DNA from: Bacilli bacterium
GTDB lineage: Bacteria > Bacillota_I > Bacilli_A > RF39 > UBA660
Direction: 5' to 3'
NCBI GenBank assembly: GCA_024693165.1
Contig: JAILLM010000017.1
Span: 1 to 17,818 of the forward strand
DNA: 17,818 nt
Below are positions 1 through 5,473 of this stretch, one piece after another. Position 1 is the stretch's first letter; each line of letters opens with the position of its first letter. Made by a program: the position numbers and the translations under genes. Under the pieces are notes generated by a model that had not been told where the DNA came from, searched no databases, and saw nothing but the letters and a program-made list of their open reading frames with translations.

Positions 1-573
1 TTAAGATTTTATCTTAAATTCTTTATCTAATAAGCCATAATCTAGAAAATCTTTATAAGTATCTTCCTCTTTTAAGTAAGCTGATTCTCTTCTAGTCCCT
101 TCTAAAGTAAATCCTAACTTTTCAAATACTTTAATTGATGAGATATTTCCATCGATTGTATCTCCATATATTTTATGTAATTTAAGTTCTTCAAAACCTA
201 CTCTTATAAGTTCTTTAGAACTTTCAGTACAATATCCTTTACCAGTATAATCACTATCAAATAAATAAGATATTTCTGCATTTGAATCATTCTCATGAAT
301 ACTTAATCCAGTGAATCCAATTGGTGTTCCATCACTTAAGCATACGGTTAATTGACTAGCATAACCTTCATTAAATTTACTAGCTTTCTTTTCTAAGAAT
401 GCTATTCTTTCTTCAAAAGTTTTTCTTTTTACTCCACCTAAATATTTTTGAGTATTTTCTTGTTTATCCATTTTAAGCATAAGATCTACATCATCTGTAG
501 ATACTTTTCTAATAATTAACCTTTTAGTTTTTAATGGTAATAAATCTATAAAGATTTCATTTTTTGTTTTCAT
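1..573 (-). CDS. GNAT N-acetyltransferase, RimJ/RimL type
   Basis: A complete 190-residue protein whose stop codon is the first three bases of the window. It fits the GNAT fold of the RimJ/RimL branch, which transfers acetyl from acetyl-CoA to an amino group, often a protein N-terminus or a small amine. Visible landmarks are the N-terminal TKRLIIRKVSTDDVD strand-helix (about 16-30), the acetyl-CoA loop DYTGKGYCTE (108-117), and the C-terminal GNISSIKVFEKLGFTLEGTRRE block (142-163), which is typical of this branch. The ATG has a strong GGAGG at normal spacing. A TTTACA-17-TATAAT promoter lies just upstream. The true substrate cannot be told from sequence; a role in ribosomal protein or small-molecule acetylation is only a family expectation. 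Confidence 0.9.
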   Translation of the reverse strand: MKTKNEIFIDLLPLKTKRLIIRKVSTDDVDLMLKMDKQENTQKYLGGVKRKTFEERIAFLEKKASKFNEGYASQLTVCLSDGTPIGFTGLSIHENDSNAEISYLFDSDYTGKGYCTESSKELIRVGFEELKLHKIYGDTIDGNISSIKVFEKLGFTLEGTRRESAYLKEEDTYKDFLDYGLLDKEFKIKS

Positions 574-597
574 AATCCTCCATACACAACTATTTAT

Positions 598-626
598 ATT
601 ATAATTTCACCAATTATATTTGTAAA
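598..626 (-). promoter_or_regulatory. Promoter of the acetyltransferase gene
   Basis: On the minus strand TTTACA (621-626) and a perfect TATAAT (598-603) are separated by 17 bases, placing the transcript start near 591 with a short leader. The -35 box overlaps the -35 box of the opposing promoter. Not proven by data. Confidence 0.65.
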
Positions 627-647
627 ACTATTTTATTATTATATAAT
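620..647 (+). promoter_or_regulatory. Promoter of the VanZ-like gene
   Basis: TTGTAA (620-625), a 16-base spacer and TATAAT (642-647) precede the VanZ-like gene. The start would fall near 654, right at the GGTG ribosome binding site, so the leader would be about 10 bases. The -35 shares five bases with the divergent promoter. Confidence 0.5.
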
Positions 648-663
648 TATTATGGTGAATTAA

Positions 664-1074
664 ATGAAAAAGATAACACATATATTAATGCTTATTTTAT
701 GGTTATTAATAATATTCCAATTCTCAAATGAGAATGGTACTGTATCATCATCAAAAAGTGATACTGTTACTATTAAGATAATTGGAGACAAATCATATTT
801 TAAAAGTGCAACTAAAGTAATTAGAAAATTTGCACATTTAAGTGAATATGCAATACTTACAGTTCTTATGTATATAACAGTATGTGATTACACTATAAAT
901 AAAAAATATATATTTACTCTATTATTAACTTATTTATGTAGTGTGCTCGATGAAATACATCAGTTATTTATACTTTATAGAAGTGGTTCTTTTGTAGATG
1001 TAACAATTGATTCACTTGCAATATTGATTACATTATCAATAATTATTCTAAGAAAAAAAGAAGTTAGAGACTAA
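664..1074 (+). CDS. VanZ-like family membrane protein
   Basis: A 136-residue hydrophobic protein with four likely membrane segments (about 5-20, 58-75, 80-97, 112-129). It carries the VanZ-like signature: RKFAHLSEYAIL (54-65), DEIHQLF (96-102) and RSGSFVDVTIDSLA (106-119), with the conserved charged residues placed at membrane ends. VanZ itself gives low-level teicoplanin resistance, but most short stand-alone members have no known function, so resistance should not be assumed. The ATG follows GGTG by a few bases. The gene stands alone on the plus strand, diverges from the acetyltransferase and converges on the Cys-rich gene. Its stop codon sits inside the shared terminator hairpin. Confidence 0.88.
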   Translation: MKKITHILMLILWLLIIFQFSNENGTVSSSKSDTVTIKIIGDKSYFKSATKVIRKFAHLSEYAILTVLMYITVCDYTINKKYIFTLLLTYLCSVLDEIHQLFILYRSGSFVDVTIDSLAILITLSIIILRKKEVRD

Positions 1075-1082
1075 CTTCTTTT
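1056..1082. terminator. Bidirectional terminator shared by convergent genes
   Basis: A 12-bp perfect stem, AAAAGAAGTTAG (1056-1067) and CTAACTTCTTTT (1071-1082), closes a 3-base loop. In the minus direction the stem runs into a long T tract, so it is a strong terminator for the lspA operon. In the plus direction the tract is shorter (TTCTTTTACTTTT). Both neighbouring stop codons lie within or at the edge of the stem. Confidence 0.85.
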
Positions 1083-1362
1083 ACTTTTGCGATAAATAAG
1101 CAATTAACCAAAGAATTAAAGCAAATAAAGTAAATATAAATAACTCACTTGCTTTCATTGGATTTCTATCAACATGTATTTCTTTTAAAGCTTTTTTAAA
1201 GACTTCTTGTCTTTTTCTTTCTCCACGTGACCAATCAAATTCATATTTATCACAAACTGGAGTACATGCCCATACATTCTTTTTTACCTTACTGCATGCA
1301 TAGCATCCAGGTGGCTTTTCTTTTTTTAAATTTAAGTTTTTACAATCAGAACAATATTTCAT
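1081..1362 (-). CDS. Small Cys-rich protein with C-terminal membrane anchor
   Basis: I do not recognise the family. The 93 residues start with six cysteines arranged as CxxC (4, 7), CxxC (20, 23) and CxxxC (33, 37), which could bind one or two zinc ions. A charged helix follows (about 45-66), then one hydrophobic segment (about 73-90) ending in LSQK. It therefore looks like a tail-anchored cytoplasmic zinc-ribbon-like protein. The start is supported by GGGAG at normal spacing. It follows the rhomboid gene by 9 bases and is last in the lspA operon, so it may act at the membrane with the protease, which is inference only. Confidence 0.75.
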   Translation of the reverse strand: MKYCSDCKNLNLKKEKPPGCYACSKVKKNVWACTPVCDKYEFDWSRGERKRQEVFKKALKEIHVDRNPMKASELFIFTLFALILWLIAYLSQK

Positions 1363-1371
1363 AATATCTCC

Positions 1372-2478
1372 CTATTTAAATAACATAAATGTTAAGAAAA
1401 CAATAAATATAATACTTATTATAGCACCATTAATTCTATCTGATTTATCAGTTTTTCCTTCAATACCAACCATCATACTTGAGAATACTCCACCAAGTAA
1501 TCCTCCGATATGAGCAAAGTTGTCTACATTAGGAATACTGAATCCTATAAATAAGTTAATTATAATAATTGGAATTATATTAGAAATAATTGAATTACCT
1601 AAATATAATCTATAATGATATCCAAAATATAATAGTGCTCCAAGTAAACCAAAGATTGCACCACTAGCACCTACTGAAGAACCTACACTTAAAACAGCAC
1701 TTAATAAAGATGCAGTTAAAGCACTTAAGAAATAAATAATTAAATACTTTGTTTTACCAAGTAATGTTTCTATTTGAGTACCAATAATATATAAAGAATA
1801 CATATTACATGCTAAATGAATTACATCTACATGGAAGAATGCTCCAGTAATTAATCTATAATATTGACCTGCTAAAATAGCATCCTTATTAACTGAAAAA
1901 CTACCCATTTTTAATGTACCAGATAAAGTTAATAAGTAAATAACTAGGTTGATTGCAATAAGTACATAAGTAGCAATTATAGTTTTCTTTCCAAATGTTT
2001 TTTCATATAACTTATTCTTCTTTTCAGTTGCCTCATTAATATCTTTAGTAACATTTAAGAAGAAATCAACAGCATCTTTAGATTCACATTTATCATTCTT
2101 TAAATCTGGGAAAATCTCTAATAATTGTTTATCATCAGCAGTTTCAATAAAGATTGAATCTACATGTTTATCATCTATAGATTTAATATCTACATTTTCT
2201 CCAAGATTAATTTGAATATTTAACATATCACAAGTAAGTGAGAATGTTTTTCTTTTAATTTGTTTAATAATAGATTTAGATCTAAATAAATCATATTGTA
2301 ATTGATCATTATTATGAATATAATTTGCATTTATTCTAATAACTGAATATGGTTTATCTATATTTTCTAACCAAATTTCATTTTCAGAACCATTAACAAT
2401 AATTGGTTGATAATTTTCTTTAGTTACAAAATAATGAACTAATCTCATTGTTATTTCATCATTTTCTGTTAAATACAT
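1372..2478 (-). CDS. Rhomboid family intramembrane serine protease, GluP/YqgP-like
   Basis: A 368-residue protein with a cytoplasmic N-terminal domain of about 165 residues, then a six-or-more-TM rhomboid core. Catalytic features are intact: the oxyanion/packing motif HLACN (H221, N225), the nucleophile Ser272 in GASGAIFG, and the base His323 in AHIGGLLGG, with an extra C-terminal TM segment (about 348-366). Bacillus GluP has the same build, an N-terminal globular domain before the rhomboid, and works in membrane protein quality control. An upstream in-frame ATG at 2502 would overlap rluD, but the ATG at 2478 has GGAGGG just upstream and is preferred. It follows rluD by 10 bases in the lspA operon. 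Confidence 0.92.
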   Translation of the reverse strand: MYLTENDEITMRLVHYFVTKENYQPIIVNGSENEIWLENIDKPYSVIRINANYIHNNDQLQYDLFRSKSIIKQIKRKTFSLTCDMLNIQINLGENVDIKSIDDKHVDSIFIETADDKQLLEIFPDLKNDKCESKDAVDFFLNVTKDINEATEKKNKLYEKTFGKKTIIATYVLIAINLVIYLLTLSGTLKMGSFSVNKDAILAGQYYRLITGAFFHVDVIHLACNMYSLYIIGTQIETLLGKTKYLIIYFLSALTASLLSAVLSVGSSVGASGAIFGLLGALLYFGYHYRLYLGNSIISNIIPIIIINLFIGFSIPNVDNFAHIGGLLGGVFSSMMVGIEGKTDKSDRINGAIISIIFIVFLTFMLFK

Positions 2479-2488
2479 AAAACCCTCC

Positions 2489-3382
2489 TTATTTTTCTTC
2501 AAGAGTATTTAAAAATTCTTTAAAATGTTCTGGTAAATCTACTTCAAAATGCATATGTTCTTTAGTCATAGGATGAGTAAAATCAATTGAAGTAGAATGT
2601 AAGAATTGACCAAAAGAATCACTTGGACCAATTCCATATAAAGGATCATTAACAATTGGATATCCAGTATATGCCATATGAACTCTGATTTGATGAGTTC
2701 TTCCTGTTTCAAGTGAGCATCTTACTAAAGTATAACCTTTATATCTTTTTATAACCCTTACATGTGTAATAGCATCTTTACTATTTCTTGAAGTCACTGC
2801 CATTTTCTTTCTGTTTGATGGATCTCTTCCAATTGGTGCATCTACAGTTGCAGTATCACTTGGGAACTCTCCTCTTAAAAGTGCTATATAATCTCTTTTT
2901 ATTTCATGTCTTGATAATGCATCACTTAATATTTCATGTGCTTTATTATTTTTAGCTACAATCATAATACCAGTAGTATCTTTATCAATTCTATGAACTA
3001 TACCTGGTCTAATATCACCATTCACGTCACTAAGATCTTTAGTATAATGCATAAGTCCATTTACTAAAGTACCACTAAAGTTACCTGCTCCTGGATGGAC
3101 TACCATTCCTGATGGTTTATTAATAATAATTACATCATCATCTTCATAAACAATATCTAAAGGCATTTCTTCAGACTCAATTGTTTCTTGAGTAGGATTA
3201 ACTTCACTAATCTCAATCTCATCATCTACTCTTGGAATATAATGAGTACTTACCTCTTCACCATTAACAGTAACTAAACCAGCTTCAATCTTTTTATCAA
3301 TTAAGCTTCTAGAATCTTCAACAAATTGAGTAAGATATTTATCTATTCTTACGTTTGTTTCTTCTTCTACTCTTATTTTCAT
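2489..3382 (-). CDS. rluD: Ribosomal large subunit pseudouridine synthase, RluD family
   Basis: This enzyme converts specific uridines of 23S rRNA to pseudouridine. The 297-residue protein has an N-terminal S4 RNA-binding domain (about 10-65, with RIDKYL and VNGEEV) and the RluA/RluD catalytic domain. The catalytic aspartate is Asp133 in VHRIDKDTTG, and the family motif GRTHQIRVHMAYTGYPIVNDPLYG follows. The start is ATG 3382 with GAGGTG six bases upstream; a GTG at 3391 lies inside that ribosome binding site and is unlikely. The gene overlaps the end of lspA by 44 bases, an arrangement like the lspA-rluD pair of other Bacilli, where the product is often called YlyB. Which uridines it modifies cannot be told from sequence. 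Confidence 0.93.
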   Translation of the reverse strand: MKIRVEEETNVRIDKYLTQFVEDSRSLIDKKIEAGLVTVNGEEVSTHYIPRVDDEIEISEVNPTQETIESEEMPLDIVYEDDDVIIINKPSGMVVHPGAGNFSGTLVNGLMHYTKDLSDVNGDIRPGIVHRIDKDTTGIMIVAKNNKAHEILSDALSRHEIKRDYIALLRGEFPSDTATVDAPIGRDPSNRKKMAVTSRNSKDAITHVRVIKRYKGYTLVRCSLETGRTHQIRVHMAYTGYPIVNDPLYGIGPSDSFGQFLHSTSIDFTHPMTKEHMHFEVDLPEHFKEFLNTLEEK

Positions 3383-3830
3383 CTTTTTCACCTCTTTTTG
3401 AAATGAATTCTCCTTTTATAGAAATAAACACTAATAGTATTATACCTACTACTATTGCCATATCAGCTATATTAAATACTGGAAAATTACCAATCTTTAT
3501 AAAATCTCTTACATATCCATAGAATACTCTATCAATTAAATTACCAAGTATTCCACCATATAATAAACCAAATGTTATATTTGTAAGTTTATCTGATTTA
3601 AATGAAAATGATACATTATATACAAGTACTAATATAAATAAAGATATTAATATAAGTAATATTGTATTATTTTCAAATAAAGAAAATGCAGCTCCAGTAT
3701 TAGTAATATATTTAATACTAAAAACTTTATCTATTATAACATAACTTGTAGTTAATGTTGAAATTATACCTTTTAATAATTGATCTATAATTAAAACAAA
3801 TAAACCAATAAATAGTTTTCGTTTATTCAT
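3339..3830 (-). CDS. lspA: Lipoprotein signal peptidase (signal peptidase II)
   Basis: A membrane aspartyl protease that removes the signal peptide of prolipoproteins after lipid attachment. The 163 residues hold four membrane segments (about 6-24, 56-74, 83-98, 120-138). Both catalytic aspartates are present: Asp100 in GNLIDR and Asp123 in FNIADMAI. The conserved IDQ (15-17) and NTGAAFSLF (44-52) are also there. The last 20 or so residues form a very basic tail (SRRRNKRKNR) that is read across the start of rluD in another frame; most LspA proteins lack such a tail. The ATG has AGGTG at normal spacing. It is first in the operon lspA-rluD-rhomboid-Cys-rich gene. Confidence 0.96.
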   Translation of the reverse strand: MNKRKLFIGLFVLIIDQLLKGIISTLTTSYVIIDKVFSIKYITNTGAAFSLFENNTILLILISLFILVLVYNVSFSFKSDKLTNITFGLLYGGILGNLIDRVFYGYVRDFIKIGNFPVFNIADMAIVVGIILLVFISIKGEFISKRGEKDENKSRRRNKRKNR

Positions 3831-3848
3831 AAAAAATCACCTAATATT

Positions 3849-3854
3849 ATTATA
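3849..3854 (-). promoter_or_regulatory. Probable -10 box for the lspA operon
   Basis: TATAAT on the minus strand, 18 bases upstream of the lspA ATG. The -35 region is only a T run left by the preceding terminator, so the call is weak. The leader would be about 12 bases. Confidence 0.4.
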
Positions 3855-3867
3855 CTATTTAAGAAAA

Positions 3868-3898
3868 ATAAAAAAAAGACTTAGAATTCTAAGTCTTT
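3868..3898 (-). terminator. Rho-independent terminator of the SPFH gene
   Basis: A 24-base perfect palindrome (3875-3898, stem AAAGACTTAG, loop AATT) is followed on the minus strand by an extended T tract reaching about 3868. It lies just after the SPFH stop codon and separates that gene from the lspA operon. Confidence 0.88.
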
Positions 3899-3914
3899 AT
3901 AAGAAGCTAACTAA

Positions 3915-5006
3915 CTATTGTTGTTGTGAGTCGCTTCCTGGAAAATTAGGTGTAGTCATATTAACATTTACTTCACCTGGATTAGGAGTTGATCCTGTTG
4001 GCATAGGTTGTACTGGTGCTTGATTTGCAGCATTAATTGCATTTCCACCAACACCTTGTGCCATATTTAGTCCAACGAAACCATTCATTGCACCATTTGG
4101 ATTAGAAGCAGCATTTTGCATGGCAGAACCAGTAGCAGCTGACATCATACCATTTGGGTTTGCAGCATAAGCAGCACCCATAGCAATTTGAGAATCAAGA
4201 TTTCTAATAAGTTCTTTAGATTCTTCACTTGCATTAATATTAAGTGCAACATCTAAAATAGTTAAACCATATTGTTTAGTCCATGAATCATTTAATAATG
4301 TATTCATTACATTAACAACATCATTTTTATACATTTGTACTCTATTAAATGAAATGTTATTTTGAATCATTAAGTTACTGATACATGTAGAAACATTAGA
4401 TGTAAATTGAGTTTTTAATTGTCCACCAACTACATCATTAACAGTTACAACATCTGCAGCATTAGTACCTAATAATTGAGTTACTAATACGGCTGGATCA
4501 ACTACTTTAAATGAGTATTCACCATTAAAAGTAATTTCTACAGAACCATATCTTGGATCACTTACAAATTCAGGTTGTGGGCTTCCAAATTTATTTCCAG
4601 TAATATTCTTTATATTAATGTAATAAACTCTTTGGTCCATAGCAGCTTGTCCACCATAAGTAATACGATTTCCGATTACTTTAATAGAATCTGCGATTCC
4701 TTTGAAGAATCCACCTTCAAATACTGATGGTTGAGCAGCTGAATCCCATTTATAAGTACCTTCTTCAGCACTGAATTCTTTAATTGCTCCATTTTCTACC
4801 ATCATCATAGCATAACCAACTGGAACTACAATTGTACTTCCGTTAGTAATTACGCCTTCAGTATAATTTGAATTACCTGAACCATGTTGTACTGCTCCCC
4901 TACAAACAAGTACATTTGGATCACTAGTAGGAACTGTAATAAACTCTTTAAATTGATCTCCTATTACGTTTCCTGTTGCATCTACTGCAGCTTTGATTAA
5001 TCCCAT
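3915..5006 (-). CDS. SPFH domain protein, YdjI/virion-core-like, no zinc ribbon
   Basis: A 363-residue protein. Residues about 18-270 match the SPFH/stomatin-like domain of the YdjI group (COG4260): the QFKEFITVP start, LVCRGAVQHGSG, VPVGYAMMMVENGAI, and the SVEITFNGEYSFKVVDP strand pair are recognisable. There is no membrane segment. Members usually end in a zinc ribbon; this one instead ends in about 90 residues rich in Asn, Gly, Ala, Pro and Met with a QQQ terminus and no cysteine pairs. In Bacillus subtilis YdjI is linked to PspA at the membrane under stress; no pspA-like gene is visible here. Start ATG 5006 is chosen because AGGAAGGTG precedes it; the upstream GTG lies in that site. The gene is monocistronic. 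Confidence 0.85.
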   Translation of the reverse strand: MGLIKAAVDATGNVIGDQFKEFITVPTSDPNVLVCRGAVQHGSGNSNYTEGVITNGSTIVVPVGYAMMMVENGAIKEFSAEEGTYKWDSAAQPSVFEGGFFKGIADSIKVIGNRITYGGQAAMDQRVYYINIKNITGNKFGSPQPEFVSDPRYGSVEITFNGEYSFKVVDPAVLVTQLLGTNAADVVTVNDVVGGQLKTQFTSNVSTCISNLMIQNNISFNRVQMYKNDVVNVMNTLLNDSWTKQYGLTILDVALNINASEESKELIRNLDSQIAMGAAYAANPNGMMSAATGSAMQNAASNPNGAMNGFVGLNMAQGVGGNAINAANQAPVQPMPTGSTPNPGEVNVNMTTPNFPGSDSQQQ

Positions 5007-5028
5007 TTTTATCACCTTCCTACGTTTA

Positions 5029-5037
5029 ATTATATCA
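5029..5037 (-). promoter_or_regulatory. Extended -10 promoter of the SPFH gene
   Basis: On the minus strand TGATATAAT is a full extended -10 element. No good -35 is present at 17-18 bases. The predicted start near 5022 gives a leader of about 16 bases holding the ribosome binding site. Confidence 0.55.
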
Positions 5038-5225
5038 TTTATTAATGTATAAACATAATAAAATGATACTTAATTTACAAAATCTTAAAATCTACATACT
5101 TAAGTTAATTTTAAACTTATATTTTAAGTAAAATCGACTTTGACCATGTATATATATTAATAGAGGAACGTATTATCCTTGATGTTATCTCACCAATCTA
5201 GTAATAGAAAAGTGAGGTGATAATT

Positions 5226-5297
5226 ATGCCTGGTAGAAAAGATACCCTAATCTTACTATTCAAGATAATTATTATTATATTAATAATGTTTATGTAA
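5226..5297 (+). CDS. Small hydrophobic peptide, type I toxin-like
   Basis: A 23-codon reading frame. It has an excellent ribosome binding site (GAGGTGA, 5214-5220) eight bases before the ATG. The product begins MPGRKDT and continues as one Ile/Leu-rich membrane segment (about residues 7-23) ending at MFM. A charged start plus a single TM helix is the build of type I toxins such as Fst or TxpA, but I do not recognise a sequence family. The ribosome binding site can pair with an upstream stretch (5185-5193), and a convergent structured RNA lies on the opposite strand immediately downstream. No convincing plus-strand -35 was seen; a TATATT at 5153-5158 is the best -10. It could also be a chance frame, but the strong site and context argue against that. 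Confidence 0.55.
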   Translation: MPGRKDTLILLFKIIIIILIMFM

Positions 5298-5339
5298 TAA
5301 GTAAGCATTACAAAACTTTCAGGGGGTTTTGATTAATAT

Positions 5340-5366
5340 AAAAAACATCAAGTCAAAGACTTGATG
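5340..5366 (-). terminator. Terminator of the minus-strand small RNA
   Basis: CATCAAGTC and GACTTGATG form a perfect 9-bp stem with a 3-base loop, followed on the minus strand by TTTTTTATAT. There is no T tract on the plus side, so it acts on minus-strand transcripts only. Confidence 0.75.
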
Positions 5367-5411
5367 CACTCAACCGAGATAGCATTACGTTGGTAATACT
5401 TCCTCTAACTA
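5340..5411 (-). ncRNA. Candidate small structured RNA, antisense to the peptide mRNA 3' region
   Basis: A minus-strand TATAAT (5418-5423) predicts a start near 5411. The 70-base product would fold as a 7-bp hairpin (5382-5388 with 5393-5399, one G-U that is a C-A mismatch on the other strand, so the fold favours this strand) and a 9-bp terminator stem (5346-5354 with 5358-5366) followed by a six-T tract (5340-5345). The -35 is weak. It would be complementary to the 3' part of the peptide transcript, as antitoxin RNAs are. It shares no peptide-coding capacity of note. Confidence 0.5.
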
Positions 5412-5417
5412 TATTGT

Positions 5418-5423
5418 ATTATA
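5418..5423 (-). promoter_or_regulatory. -10 box of the minus-strand small RNA
   Basis: Perfect TATAAT on the minus strand, about 7 bases before the predicted RNA start. The -35 position holds TTCTCT, which is poor, so promoter strength is uncertain. It lies between the ileS terminator and the inverted repeat. Confidence 0.4.
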
Positions 5424-5444
5424 ATTATTTAATTATATAAAGAG

Positions 5445-5472
5445 AAAAAACTACACAATGTGTAGTTTTTTT
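5445..5472. terminator. Bidirectional terminator after ileS
   Basis: AAAAAACTACAC (5445-5456) pairs with GTGTAGTTTTTT (5460-5471) around loop AAT. A/T tracts on both sides give a T tract in either direction. It ends ileS on the minus strand and would also stop any plus-strand transcript from the peptide gene. Confidence 0.85.
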
Positions 5473-5473
5473 A

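Larger units (their letters stand above)
5161..5407. repeat. 247-bp unit bounded by imperfect inverted repeats
   Basis: The left arm 5161-5191 and right arm 5376-5407 are inverted copies. Pairing in register is TAGAGGAA with TTCCTCTA (8 bp), GTATTA with TAATAC (6 bp), CC with GG, and ATGTTATCTC with GAGATAGCAT (10 bp, one G-U), interrupted by two single-base bulges and one small internal loop. Both ends carry TA. The unit contains the small peptide gene and the minus-strand RNA. Outside the SPFH promoter and the ileS terminator, the rest of 5007-5473 shows nothing further that I can name. Confidence 0.75.

Noticed and set aside
5294..5331. Hairpins GTAAT/ATTAC and CAAAAC/GTTTTG just after the peptide stop
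   Set aside because: They lack a T tract on either strand, so I do not call them terminators. They may be part of the transcript fold.
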